Assembly (NCBI RefSeq): GCF_000473065.1 | Contig: NZ_AXAZ01000040.1 | Location: 175-64,174, forward strand | Length of the DNA: 64,000 nt | Origin: Bradyrhizobium sp. WSM1743 | Lineage (GTDB): Bacteria > Pseudomonadota > Alphaproteobacteria > Rhizobiales > Xanthobacteraceae | Direction: 5' to 3' | Shown: in pieces, positions 16,781 to 25,739 of the stretch | Layout: each line of letters opens with the position of its first letter | How positions within the stretch are numbered: the first letter of the stretch is position 1 | Position numbers and translations under genes: made by a program | The notes under the pieces: model-generated | What the model saw: only the letters and a program-made list of their open reading frames with translations | Told to the model about the DNA's origin: nothing | Databases searched by the model: none

Positions 16781-18685
16781 TTATTGACCGGACGCCTTGG
16801 GCAGCAGGTTCGCGACCTCGCCGGACATCACCAGGCGGTCGCGGCCTGCGTCCTTGGCGGCGTAGAGCGCCTGGTCGGCAGCATCGACCAGCGAGGCCAC
16901 GCCCGCCGTGCGCTCCAGCGCCGGCCGGCAGGTTGCGCCGCCGATCGAGGCGGTGACGCATCCAGCCGCCGGATTGGTGCGATGAACGAGGCCGGCCTCA
17001 TGAATGGCGCTGCCGATCCGCTCGCCGACCAGAGCGCAGCCGGCGGCGTCGATGTTCGGCAGCAGCACGGCAAATTCCTCGCCACCATAGCGCGCCGCCA
17101 GATCGCCGGCGCGCTGCGCTTCGGCCGCGATGATCTTTGCGATCCGGCGCAAGCAGGCATCGCCCGCGGGATGGCCGTATTCATCGTTGTAGGCCTTGAA
17201 GTGGTCCACATCGATCATCAACAGACCAAGGCTGGAGCGGTCGCGATAGGCCCGCGCCCATTCCTCCTTCAACCGCTCGTCGAAGCGGCGGCGATTGGCA
17301 AGGCTGGTGAGGCTGTCCTCGATCGCAAGCGTCTCGAGCCTGGTTTCCAGCTTCTTGTGCTCGGTGATGTCGCGGGAGATCGCGACCACACCGTCGATGC
17401 GGCCATTGTCCTTGCGCGTCACCCGCATGGTCGATTCCAGCCAGATTTCGCCGTTCTCCCGGTGCGAGTTGCGGTAAGTGAGACGCGCCTCCTCCTTCTC
17501 GCCACGCTTCATGGCGTCGACGATCGCCTGGACCTCCGGCAGATCCTCCGGATTGATACCGGCAAGAGCCGGCGTGCCGATCAGCTGATTGGGGCGCCAG
17601 CCGACGATGCGGATCGAGGAGGGCGAAACATAGCGCAGCCGCTCGTCGAGCCCGATGCGCGTCACCATGTCGCTGGAGCCTTCGGCGAGCAGGCGAAAAT
17701 GCGCCTCCTTCTCGACCAGCGCGACGGCCATGCGCTGGCCCCGCTGCAGCTGCCGCACCAGCACGCCGCCGATGACCGCGATCAGCATCACCAGCGCGAG
17801 CACGTAGAGCATGCGGGAGATGGCCGCGGCGCGCCAGGGCGCGAGCAACTCATCCTTGTCGACGGTGGCGAGCACGAGGAGCGGGAAACGGCTGCTGCGA
17901 TTGAAGAAGCTGACGCGCTCGGCACCGTCCAGCGGCGACTTGAAATGATAGGCACCCTTCGGCCGTTGCAGATCCGGCTCGCGGAACAACGGCTTGTCGG
18001 AGACGCTGCGTCCGACGAATGTCTCGTTGCTGGGATTGCGCGCGATAATCATGCCGTCGCCATGCGTGAGCGACACCGAGCTGTTGCGGCCGATCTCGAA
18101 CTGCTCGTAGAAATGCGAAAGATAGCTGGAGCCGATGGTCGCGAGCACCACGCCGCCGAAGCTGCCGTCCTGCTTGTTGAAGCGGCGCGACAGGGTGACG
18201 ACCCACTCGCCGTCCAGGAGGCTCTTCACAGGACGGCCGACATGGGCCTCGCGCTTCGGCGAGAGCTGGTGATATCGGAAGAACGCATCGTCGCTGAAGT
18301 TCGAGCCGATCGTACCGGGCGAGGTCAGCCAGTTGCCCTGATCGTCGATGATGGCGAGGCTGTGGATACGCGCGATCGCCTTCTTTCGCGCTTCGAGGAG
18401 GTTGCCGAGCTTGGCGATCGTGGCCGGTCCAGTGCCATCCATCTCCAACCGGCTGACTACGCCGACGACGCCGGAATCCAGGAGATCGAGGCTGTCCTCG
18501 GCATGCTGTGTCAGCGAACGGGCGACGTTCGCCATCTCCGTCTCGGCGCCCTTGAGCACCGCGTCGCGTGCCGCCCATTCGCGCCAACCGCTGACGCCGA
18601 GGATGGTCGTGCAGGTCAGCGCGACGAAAGCCGCCGCGCGCAGCGGCAGACGGCTCCATCCGGCTCGTTGGGTAGCAGCACTCAT
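16781..18685 (-). CDS. Membrane diguanylate cyclase with CACHE-like sensor, PAS and GGDEF domains
   Basis: A 634-residue protein. A first helix at about residues 17-33 and a second at about 292-312 frame a periplasmic sensor that resembles dCACHE domains. A PAS domain (HFRLLAEGSSDMVTRIGLDERLRYVSPS through VVAISRDITEHKK) leads to a GGDEF domain with RYGGEEFAVLLP. The motif is active-type, and RAGD placed five residues before it forms an RxxD inhibitory site, so c-di-GMP would feed back on it. It probably converts an external small-molecule signal into c-di-GMP. It is a single gene, divergent from nothing close. Confidence 0.9.
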   Translation of the reverse strand: MSAATQRAGWSRLPLRAAAFVALTCTTILGVSGWREWAARDAVLKGAETEMANVARSLTQHAEDSLDLLDSGVVGVVSRLEMDGTGPATIAKLGNLLEARKKAIARIHSLAIIDDQGNWLTSPGTIGSNFSDDAFFRYHQLSPKREAHVGRPVKSLLDGEWVVTLSRRFNKQDGSFGGVVLATIGSSYLSHFYEQFEIGRNSSVSLTHGDGMIIARNPSNETFVGRSVSDKPLFREPDLQRPKGAYHFKSPLDGAERVSFFNRSSRFPLLVLATVDKDELLAPWRAAAISRMLYVLALVMLIAVIGGVLVRQLQRGQRMAVALVEKEAHFRLLAEGSSDMVTRIGLDERLRYVSPSSIRIVGWRPNQLIGTPALAGINPEDLPEVQAIVDAMKRGEKEEARLTYRNSHRENGEIWLESTMRVTRKDNGRIDGVVAISRDITEHKKLETRLETLAIEDSLTSLANRRRFDERLKEEWARAYRDRSSLGLLMIDVDHFKAYNDEYGHPAGDACLRRIAKIIAAEAQRAGDLAARYGGEEFAVLLPNIDAAGCALVGERIGSAIHEAGLVHRTNPAAGCVTASIGGATCRPALERTAGVASLVDAADQALYAAKDAGRDRLVMSGEVANLLPKASGQ

Positions 18686-18858
18686 GCGGCAGGGTTCTCC
18701 GATGGTTCGGACACTCTGCCGCTTCTGTTATTGAAGTCTGAAATCGCTATCGGAACACGCGGCAATCTCCGCGGTTTCCAGTAGTCTTACGGACGCAACG
18801 ATCTTGGCGTCGCTAACAAGACATTAGCAAGCCTCTCGGAATCGGGCGTCCCTCGCTG

Positions 18859-19074
18859 CTAGCTGAAGATGGCCCTAACCTTGTTCCAGAGCGAGGGATG
18901 CTCGGCACGGGCATCGGCCTTCGAGGGCGTCGGCTGCGCGGCGCTCACGGGATCGGAAGCTGGGAACGTGTCCCTCAGCCCATCGTCGAGCTTGGCGTTG
19001 CGATCGGCAGCGAGCGCCTCGCGCAGATCGTCGGCGTGCTTGTCATGCGGGGCGGGATTGAATCTCTCAGCCAT
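18859..19074 (-). CDS. Small hypothetical protein (71 aa)
   Basis: A 71-residue charged protein whose ATG at 19074 follows GGAGGAG. It reads MAERFNPAPHDKHADDLREALAADRNAKLDDGLRDTFPASDPVSAAQPTPS, with the DTFPASDPVSxxQP segment found in small conserved alphaproteobacterial proteins of unknown function. The end, HPSLWNKVRAIFS, could be an amphipathic helix. It is divergent from hemE; the space between contains both promoters. Confidence 0.75.
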   Translation of the reverse strand: MAERFNPAPHDKHADDLREALAADRNAKLDDGLRDTFPASDPVSAAQPTPSKADARAEHPSLWNKVRAIFS

Positions 19075-19181
19075 GATCTCCTCCATTGGCCTGGTCAACG
19101 CAGCCCGGTTGCGCCGGTTCCCCTGTTCCGCTGAGGGCCGGGGCGGTGTATCAGGAGCGATAACCTTCCGCAGGACCATTC

Positions 19182-20216
19182 GTGCCCCAGTCTCCGACGA
19201 AACCTTTGATCGACGTGCTCTCCGGTCAGCGCCAGACCGTCCCGCCGATGTGGATGATGCGCCAGGCCGGGCGTTACCTTCCGGAATATCGCGAGGTGCG
19301 TGCCAAGGCCGGCGGCTTCCTCGATCTCTGCTTCAACCCGGAACTTGCCGCCGAGGTGACGCTGCAGCCGATCCGAAGGTTCGGCTTCGACGCGGCGATC
19401 ATCTTCTCGGACATTTTAGTGATCCCCTATGCGCTCGGCCGCTCGGTGCGCTTCGAGGTCGGCGAAGGCCCGCGGCTCGAGCCGCTCGACGATCCGGCCA
19501 AGGTCGCGACGCTGGCGCCGCGCGCCGATCTGGGCAAGCTTCAACCGGTCTTCGACGCGCTGAAGATCGTTCGCGGCGCGCTCGCCCCCGAGGTCGCGCT
19601 GATCGGCTTTTGCGGCGCGCCCTGGACGGTTGCGACCTACATGGTTGCAGGCCACGGCACGCCGGACCAGGCGCCGGCCCGGATGATGGCCTATCGGCAT
19701 CCGGAGGCGTTGTCCAAAATCATCGACGTGCTGGTCGACAGCTCGATCGAATATCTGCTGGCGCAGCTCGCCGCCGGTGCCGACGCGCTACAGATCTTCG
19801 ACACCTGGGCTGGCGTGCTGCCGCCGATCGAATTCGTGCGATGGTCGATCGAGCCGACGCGGCGCATCGTGGAGGGCGTGCGCGCCAAGGTGCCGGACGC
19901 GAAGATCATCGGCTTTCCCCGCGGCGCCGGCGCGCTGCTGCCGGCCTATGTCGAGGCGACCGGCGTCAACGCGGTCAGCATCGACTGGACCGCAGAGCCG
20001 GCCTTCATTCGCGAGCGCGTGCAGAGCAAGGTCGCGGTGCAGGGCAATCTCGATCCGCTGGTGCTGATCACCGGCGGTGCCGCGCTCGATCGCGCGGTCG
20101 ATGACGTGCTGGCGAATTTTGCCCAAGGGCGGCTGATCTTCAATCTCGGCCACGGCATCCAGCCGGAGACGCCGATCGCCCATGTCGAGCGGATGATCAA
20201 GCGCGTGCGCGGCTGA
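19182..20216 (+). CDS. hemE: Uroporphyrinogen decarboxylase
   Basis: A 344-residue HemE. It has PPMWMMRQAGRYLPEYREVRA near the start, FSDILVIPYALG with the catalytic Asp, GFCGAPWTVATYMV, and IFDTWAGVLPP, all family landmarks; the C-terminus has the NLGHGI loop. It decarboxylates the four acetate groups of uroporphyrinogen III to give coproporphyrinogen III in the cytoplasm, on the way to haem. The start is GTG at 19182 with AGGA seven bases upstream. hemC lies next to it in convergent orientation. Confidence 0.95.
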   Translation: MPQSPTKPLIDVLSGQRQTVPPMWMMRQAGRYLPEYREVRAKAGGFLDLCFNPELAAEVTLQPIRRFGFDAAIIFSDILVIPYALGRSVRFEVGEGPRLEPLDDPAKVATLAPRADLGKLQPVFDALKIVRGALAPEVALIGFCGAPWTVATYMVAGHGTPDQAPARMMAYRHPEALSKIIDVLVDSSIEYLLAQLAAGADALQIFDTWAGVLPPIEFVRWSIEPTRRIVEGVRAKVPDAKIIGFPRGAGALLPAYVEATGVNAVSIDWTAEPAFIRERVQSKVAVQGNLDPLVLITGGAALDRAVDDVLANFAQGRLIFNLGHGIQPETPIAHVERMIKRVRG

Positions 20217-20384
20217 TTTATTCGCCTCTACGGGCGCGGCAAAACAAAAACCGCGAAAACAACCCCATGCACAGTAGACAAGTCATTGAAATGTTTAGGC
20301 CCGCATGACGCGCCCCGCGCCTTTGACACGTCGGGCAAAACAGGCGCAGAATAGCATCATCGCCGATCGTGATTTTGGCTGGGC

Positions 20385-21365
20385 TCAGCGCGGCCGGCTG
20401 CGCTCGATGATCTCCGCCGCGCCCTTCGCCAGCAGATCGAGCCCCACCGCACGGCCGAGCTCGCGCGGGCGATTGGCCGGGCCCTTGCGCGAGGCTTCGA
20501 TGATGGTGTTGCCGGAGAGGTCGAGCACGGAGGCGGCGAGCGACATCTGATCGCCGGCGATGGTCGAGAAGCTCGCCACCGGCGAATTGCAGTGGCCGTT
20601 GAGCACCCACAGCACCTCGCGCTCGGCATCGGCTGAGGCATGGGCCGATGGATCGTCGATCGATGACAGGATCTGTCGCGTTTGCCAGTCCTGCGCCGCG
20701 CATTCGACCGCGACGATGCCCTGCCCTGCCGCTGGCAGCATCTCCGCCGCAGTGAATTCATAGGCGATGCGGCTCGCCAGACGAACGCGATCGAGCCCTG
20801 CGCGCGCCATGATCAGCGCATCCGCCGGCCCGACAGCGCCGCCATCCGGCAGGCGCTGCTTCTCGCCATTGTCGAGTTTTCGGACGCGCGTGTCGGCGGC
20901 CCCACGGAAATGGATCACTTCCACCTCCGGGAACAACCGCCGCGCATAGGCGGCCCGGCGCACAGCATTGGTGCCGATTTTAAGACCCTTGCCGCGGGAC
21001 TGGCGCAGCGCCGCCAGCGTCACGCCATCGCGCAGCACCAGCACATCGCTCGGCGGATCGCGCGACAGCGTGGCACCGATGACGAGGCCCGGCGTATCCT
21101 CGTTGCCTGGCATGTCCTTCAGCGAATGCATCGCCGCCTGCAATTCGCCCGACAGCACGGCGGCGCGGATCTGCGCCACGAAGGCACCACCCTTGCCGCC
21201 ATGGGGCAACAGCTTGCTGGTCTGGTCGAGATCGCCCGTGGTGTCGAACTTGACGATCTCGATATCCAAATCTGGCACGGCGGCGGTCAGGCGGCGCGCG
21301 ATCTCTTCCGTCTGTGCCAGCGCCATCGCGCTCTTGCGGGTGCCGATCTTGAATCGCGTAGCCAA
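20385..21365 (-). CDS. hemC: Hydroxymethylbilane synthase, divergent type
   Basis: A 326-residue porphobilinogen deaminase. It starts FKIGTRKSAMALAQTEEIARRL, keeps the catalytic Asp in HSLKDMP (D84, the same number as in E. coli), the paired Arg in GTNAVRRAAYARRL, and the cofactor cysteine as C259 in GHCNSPVA. Two places differ from typical HemC: the flexible loop reads GGKGGAFVAQIR rather than GGKGLFTKEIE, and the cysteine loop reads GHCNSPV rather than GGCQVP. It would condense four porphobilinogens to hydroxymethylbilane. It may be the only HemC or a second copy; the window cannot say. Confidence 0.85.
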   Translation of the reverse strand: MATRFKIGTRKSAMALAQTEEIARRLTAAVPDLDIEIVKFDTTGDLDQTSKLLPHGGKGGAFVAQIRAAVLSGELQAAMHSLKDMPGNEDTPGLVIGATLSRDPPSDVLVLRDGVTLAALRQSRGKGLKIGTNAVRRAAYARRLFPEVEVIHFRGAADTRVRKLDNGEKQRLPDGGAVGPADALIMARAGLDRVRLASRIAYEFTAAEMLPAAGQGIVAVECAAQDWQTRQILSSIDDPSAHASADAEREVLWVLNGHCNSPVASFSTIAGDQMSLAASVLDLSGNTIIEASRKGPANRPRELGRAVGLDLLAKGAAEIIERSRPR

Positions 21366-21390
21366 GTCCTGGTCCTTTCGAGAGGCGTGT

Positions 21391-23016
21391 TTAGCGGGTA
21401 TCCTCCAATATCATGTCGGAGGCCTTTTCGGCGATCATGATGATCGGCGCGTTAGTGTTCCCCGAGACGAGGTCCGGCATGATCGAGCCGTCGACGACAC
21501 GAAGGCCGTCGAGCCCCCTCACCTTCAGCCGCTGATCGACCACCGCGAGCGCGTCGTTGCCCATACGACAGCTCGAGGTCGGATGATAGATGGTGCTGCC
21601 GCGCTCGCGGCAATAATCCAGGATCTCGGCGTCCGTGGATACCTTCGCCCCGGGATCGTACTCGCTGACCACAAACGGCTTCAGCGCCGGCGCGTTCAAG
21701 ATCCTGCGCAGGATCTTGATGCCCTCGACGTTGGTGGTGCGGTCGGTCTCGGTGGACATGTAGTTGATGCGGATCTCCGGCGGTACGGTCGGGTCGGCGC
21801 TCTTGATGCGCAGGGAGCCGCGGCTCTCGGGACGGAGCTGGCACACCGAGGCGGTGAAGCCGGAGAAACCGTGGAGCTTCTCGCCCATCTTGTCGGTCGA
21901 GAACGGCAGGAAGTGCACCTGGATGTCCGGCGAAGCGAGCCGCGAACTGGTCTTGAAGAACGCGCCCGCCGTGCCCGCCGCGATCGTCAGCCAGCCCTTG
22001 CGGAACAGCGCATAACGCGCGCCGGCCATGGTACGACGAAGCGGATGATTGATGGTGTCGTTGAGGGTGATCTTCTGCGAGCAGCGCATCACGATGCGGA
22101 CCTGCATGTGATCCTGGAGATCGTGACCGACGCCCGGTGCGTCCAGCACCAGCTCGATGCCGTGCTTGCGGAGGAGATCGCCGGGGCCGACGCCGGAGAG
22201 CTGAAGCAGCTGCGGCGAGTTGTAGGCGCCGCTCGACAGCACGACCTCCTTCCGCGCACGCGCACGGCGCAATGCAGCGCCTTGCCGGTATTCGACGCCG
22301 ACGGCGCGGCGGCCCTCGAACAGGATGCGCTGGGCGAGCGCGCCCGTCTCGATCTTGAGATTGCTGCGCGCCTTCGCGGGGCCGAGATAGGCCACCGCCG
22401 TGGAGGCGCGCCGGCCGTTGCGCGTCGTGGTCTGGAACAGGCCGACGCCTTCCTGCGTCGCGCCGTTGAAATCAGGGTTGTAGGGCAGGCCGGTCTCGAC
22501 GGCGGCATCGATGAAGGCCTTCGACAGCGGATCGGTCACGATCATGTTGGAGACCGGCAGCGGACCGCCCGTGCCGTGATAGCGATCCGCGCCCCGCGAC
22601 TGGTTCTCGGCCTTCTTGAAATAGGGCAGCACGTCGTCGTAACCCCAGCCCGTGTTGCCGAGCTGGCGCCAGCGATCATAGTCCTCGTGCTGACCACGGA
22701 CATAGAGCAGGCCGTTGATCGAGCTCGATCCGCCCAGGGTCTTGCCGCGCGGCTGGAACACCTGGCGCCCCTTCAGCTCGGGCTCCGGCTCGGTCTGGTA
22801 CATCCAGTTGACGGACTTCTCCTTGAACAGCTTGCCGTAGCCGAGCGGGACGTGGATCCAGATATTGGAATCCTTCGGGCCGGCCTCGAGCAGGAGCACG
22901 CTGTGCTTGCCGTTCGCCGACAGGCGGTTCGCAAGCACGCAGCCGGCCGAGCCGGCGCCGACGATGATGTAGTCGAATTCGGGACCGTTGGGGGCGAGGG
23001 AGGAATTTGCGTTCAT
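21391..23016 (-). CDS. GMC family oxidoreductase, choline/alcohol dehydrogenase-like
   Basis: A 541-residue flavoprotein. The N-terminal DYIIVGAGSAGCVLANRLS is the dinucleotide-binding fold for FAD, and the family signatures PRGKTLGGSSSINGLLYVRGQHEDYDRW and SSGAYNSPQLLQLSGVGP are both present. The C-terminus holds STIYHPTSSCRMG, with the active-site His, and GLRVVDGSIMPDLVSGNTNAPIIMIAEKASDMI. Its closest functional types are choline dehydrogenase and AlkJ-like alcohol dehydrogenases. It lies 25 bases upstream of hemC and 53 bases downstream of a TetR-type gene, all on the same strand, so the regulator may control it. Confidence 0.9.
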   Translation of the reverse strand: MNANSSLAPNGPEFDYIIVGAGSAGCVLANRLSANGKHSVLLLEAGPKDSNIWIHVPLGYGKLFKEKSVNWMYQTEPEPELKGRQVFQPRGKTLGGSSSINGLLYVRGQHEDYDRWRQLGNTGWGYDDVLPYFKKAENQSRGADRYHGTGGPLPVSNMIVTDPLSKAFIDAAVETGLPYNPDFNGATQEGVGLFQTTTRNGRRASTAVAYLGPAKARSNLKIETGALAQRILFEGRRAVGVEYRQGAALRRARARKEVVLSSGAYNSPQLLQLSGVGPGDLLRKHGIELVLDAPGVGHDLQDHMQVRIVMRCSQKITLNDTINHPLRRTMAGARYALFRKGWLTIAAGTAGAFFKTSSRLASPDIQVHFLPFSTDKMGEKLHGFSGFTASVCQLRPESRGSLRIKSADPTVPPEIRINYMSTETDRTTNVEGIKILRRILNAPALKPFVVSEYDPGAKVSTDAEILDYCRERGSTIYHPTSSCRMGNDALAVVDQRLKVRGLDGLRVVDGSIMPDLVSGNTNAPIIMIAEKASDMILEDTR

Positions 23017-23069
23017 GCGCTACTGTTCTTCTTGTTGGTGTGGCGTTTCCCGTTCGTCACTTAGCACGA

Positions 23070-23660
23070 TCATGGCTTGATGCGCAGCGCCTCGACCAGC
23101 GACTTGAACGCACGGGCATATTCCGCGCCCGCCCTTGCGATGTCGGCGCGTCCGGCGCAGGCAACCGCGGCTTCCGTCACGGCGCCGAGCAGCAGCCGCG
23201 CCAGCGGCTCGACCGGCTGCCGTGCGATCAGCCCGGCCTCCATCGCGGCCGCGATCGCGCGCGGCATCTTGCCGCCGAAGTGCTGCGCGTCGATCTCGCG
23301 CCAGCGCTCCCAGCCGAGTACGGCAGGACTGTCGCGCAGGATGATCTGGCCGGTCGGGCCCTTGGCGGTTGCGGCAAAGTAATGCTGGGTGCCGGCGACC
23401 ATCGCGGCGAGCACGTCCTTCTCTGCACGGGCGGCGTGGTCGATCTCGGCAACGAGGTCGCGCGAGACCTGGTCGAACACGGCTTCGAACACCGCCTCCT
23501 TGGTCTTGAAGTGATGATAGACCGCGCCCTTGGCGACGGAGGCGCCTTCGGCAATCTCGTCCATGGTGGTGGCGGCAAAGCCTTGCGTGCCGAACAAGCG
23601 GCGCGCCGCCGTCAGGATCGCGTCCGTCGTCGCCGCCCGTCGCTCCGCCTGCTTTGCCAT
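23070..23660 (-). CDS. TetR family transcriptional regulator
   Basis: A 196-residue regulator. Residues 8-55 are a TetR DNA-binding domain: ATTDAILTAARRLFGTQGFAATTMDEIAEGASVAKGAVYHHFKTKEAVFEAVF. The C-terminal ligand domain is not recognisable. Two 17-bp operator-like sequences lie 44 and 65 bases upstream of its start, in the space shared with the divergent SnoaL-like gene. It therefore probably represses itself and that gene, and possibly the GMC oxidoreductase downstream on its own strand. Confidence 0.92.
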   Translation of the reverse strand: MAKQAERRAATTDAILTAARRLFGTQGFAATTMDEIAEGASVAKGAVYHHFKTKEAVFEAVFDQVSRDLVAEIDHAARAEKDVLAAMVAGTQHYFAATAKGPTGQIILRDSPAVLGWERWREIDAQHFGGKMPRAIAAAMEAGLIARQPVEPLARLLLGAVTEAAVACAGRADIARAGAEYARAFKSLVEALRIKP

Positions 23661-23703
23661 TGGGCTGGTCTAATCCAATCGGCGGCGGGCGGCCAGTTGA
23701 CTT

Positions 23704-23741
23704 TTCGACTATCGGTCGGTATTTACCGACTATCAGTCGGT
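23704..23741. promoter_or_regulatory. Tandem TetR operator in the divergent promoter
   Basis: Two copies of a 17-bp site: TTCGACTATCGGTCGGT at 23704-23720 and ACCGACTATCAGTCGGT at 23725-23741. The second is a perfect 7-3-7 palindrome. The spacing of 21 bp is about two helical turns, so two dimers could sit on the same face. The sites lie between the TetR start (23660) and the SnoaL-like start (23761). Confidence 0.75.
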
Positions 23742-23760
23742 TTTAATAGTGGGGTGCGCC

Positions 23761-24126
23761 ATGCCAAGCCGTGATGTCGTCGAAGCCTTCGCGCAACGAC
23801 TGGAGGCTGGAGATTTCATCGGCGCGATCGAGCAGTTCTGTACGTCGGATGCCGTGACCTACGAAAACAACGCCGCCCCGACAGTCGGGCGCGACAATCT
23901 CATCGCCAAGGAGCGCGGCGTGCTGGCTGCCTCGAAGGCTGTTAAGGCCGTGCGCATCGGGCCGAGCATGATCGAAGGCGATCATGTCGCCACACGCTGG
24001 GTCTTCAGCTTCACCAACGCCGAAGGCGTCGTCCGAACGCTGGACGAGATCGCGTGGCAAACCTGGCGGGGCGATGAGCTGATCGAAGAACGGTTCTATT
24101 ACGATCCGAAACAATTGGGGCGGTAG
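23761..24126 (+). CDS. SnoaL/NTF2-like protein
   Basis: A 121-residue single-domain protein starting at the ATG at 23761; a GTG twelve bases upstream is a less likely start. It shows the NTF2-fold pattern of SnoaL-like proteins: VVEAFAQRLEAGDFIGAIEQFCTSDAVTYEN, then a central GPSMIEGDHVATRWVFSF and the final EIAWQTWRGDELIEERFYYDPKQL. Such proteins are isomerases, dehydratases or have no known reaction. The start lies only 20 bases after the TetR operator, so it should be tightly repressed until an inducer arrives. Confidence 0.85.
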   Translation: MPSRDVVEAFAQRLEAGDFIGAIEQFCTSDAVTYENNAAPTVGRDNLIAKERGVLAASKAVKAVRIGPSMIEGDHVATRWVFSFTNAEGVVRTLDEIAWQTWRGDELIEERFYYDPKQLGR

Positions 24127-24143
24127 AGCGCTTCTAGACGCGC

Positions 24144-24259
24144 TGTCATCGCCCGGCTTGACCGGGCGATCCAGTATTCCAGAGGCCGGCGTTGAAGAGC
24201 ACGCTCTCGCCACATCCGCCGCGGCGTACTGGATGCCCCGGTCAAGCCGGGGCATGACA
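24144..24259. repeat. Palindromic intergenic element with 33-bp arms
   Basis: The left arm starts TGTCATCGCCCGGCTTGACC and ends ATCCAGTA; the right arm, read backward, starts TGTCATGCCCCGGCTTGACC and ends ATCCAGTA. The two 33-bp arms differ at few positions. It is the cleanest of the three elements with the TGTCAT...ATCCAGTA frame in this window. Confidence 0.8.
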
Positions 24260-24464
24260 GCGGAGTTAGTGGCGACACGTTCCGACGGAACAGCCGTAAA
24301 CGGGATGTCGCATTTGTATCGATTTGTTATCGATACCTTCCTTTGAACACGCAGAAGTGGTTACGCCGGCCGTGGCGAGCGGCGATAATTCATAGTTCGT
24401 CAAAGGTTTGCAACGAATTCTCCTGATCGAGCCGGACAAGCGTCCGGTGCTGCTAGGCTGTCGA

Positions 24465-25739
24465 ATGCGGACTCAAACGACCAGCTATGTCGCACGGTTG
24501 TTCGCCGGCGATCTGTCGGCCTTTGGCGGTCCCGCAACCGACGAGGCGATGGCCGGGCATATCCGCGCCGAACAGATGTCGCTGGTGCTCGGCTATTCGG
24601 TCGGCATCATGCTCGCCAATGCCTGCAACGCCATCGTGCTGGCCGTCGCGCTGTGGCAATCGCCGGACAGGATGTTTGCGCTGATCTGGGCGGCCGCGGT
24701 GGCCAGCGGCGCAATCGTGTTCGGCCTGCAATCCCACACGGCGCGCCGCATCACCAAGCCGCAATTCGTCTCGCGCCGCGCCATGTACCGGCTGGTGCGC
24801 AACGCCTTCATCCTTGGCTCCGCCTGGGGCATCGTCCCGGTCGCCTTCTTCGCCGACGCTTCGACCGGCGGCCAGCTCGTCATCACCTGCCTGTGCTCGG
24901 GCATGCTGGCCGGCGGCGCGCTGGCCTTCGCCACGATCCCGATCGCGGCCATCGCTTTCACGGCCCCCATCTTCCTCGGCATCGCCATCTGCCTCGGCAG
25001 GAATGGCGATCTGGCTTTCCTGCTGATCGCCTTTCTCGTCGTGGTCTACGGCAGCGTCCTGCTGCGCGGCGTGTTCGTCAATTCTTTCTCGTTCGCGCGG
25101 CGCGTGATGCGGCAGATCGAGGCCGAACGCACGGTGCGGCTGGATCCCCTGACCCATCTACCGAACCGTGTCGCCTTCAACGAAACGCTCGATGCGGCCT
25201 TGAGGCGCCTCGCCTTGTCCGGTGAGGAGTTCGCGGTGCTCTTGCTCGATCTCGATCGCTTCAAGGAAGTCAACGACAAGTTCGGCCATCCCGCCGGCGA
25301 CGAATTCCTGGTGCAAGTCGCAGGCCGCCTGCAACGCTGCACGCGCGCAGCCGAGCACGTCGCACGCATCGGCGGCGACGAGTTTGCGCTGCTGATGGCC
25401 AATCTGGCGCGGCCGGAGGATGCGCTCGAAATCGCCGAACAATTCGTCGCGGCCTTCACTGAACCGTTCCAGATCGAGGGCCGCCAGATCGTCGGCGCGA
25501 CCAGCGTCGGCATCGTGCTGGCGCCGCGCGACGGCAACACGCCGCTCGACGTCATGAAGAATGCCGATGCCGCGCTCTACCGCGCCAAGAAGGCGGGGCC
25601 GGGCACGGTTTGCTTCTTCGAACAAGCCGAACGACAGGCTGTCCCGCGACCGCAAGGCGCTGCAATCGGACCTCGAAGGTGCGATCGCGCGAAACGAACT
25701 GTTCCTGGTGTTCCAGCCATTCCTCGATCTCGGCGGTAA
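24465..25739 (+). CDS. GGDEF part of a frameshifted GGDEF-EAL protein
   Basis: The N-terminal half of a c-di-GMP enzyme. The start at 24465 (ATG) is my choice over an upstream TTG at 24408, as neither has a strong ribosome-binding site. Six to seven membrane helices (about residues 45-215) lead to a GGDEF domain: DPLTHLPNRVAFNETL, LLLDLDRFKEVNDKFGHPAGD and ARIGGDEFALLM. After the last GGDEF helix (ALYRAKKAGPGTVCFFEQA) the frame turns into meaningless Arg/Pro-rich sequence and stops at 25739. The EAL domain continues in the +1 frame, so this gene is disrupted near 25628. The GGDEF domain itself is intact and may still work. Confidence 0.8.
   Translation: MRTQTTSYVARLFAGDLSAFGGPATDEAMAGHIRAEQMSLVLGYSVGIMLANACNAIVLAVALWQSPDRMFALIWAAAVASGAIVFGLQSHTARRITKPQFVSRRAMYRLVRNAFILGSAWGIVPVAFFADASTGGQLVITCLCSGMLAGGALAFATIPIAAIAFTAPIFLGIAICLGRNGDLAFLLIAFLVVVYGSVLLRGVFVNSFSFARRVMRQIEAERTVRLDPLTHLPNRVAFNETLDAALRRLALSGEEFAVLLLDLDRFKEVNDKFGHPAGDEFLVQVAGRLQRCTRAAEHVARIGGDEFALLMANLARPEDALEIAEQFVAAFTEPFQIEGRQIVGATSVGIVLAPRDGNTPLDVMKNADAALYRAKKAGPGTVCFFEQAERQAVPRPQGAAIGPRRCDRAKRTVPGVPAIPRSRR

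Noticed and set aside
25600..25660. Programmed frameshifting in the GGDEF-EAL gene
   Set aside because: No slippery heptamer, strong stop context or downstream hairpin is visible; mutation or sequence error is simpler.
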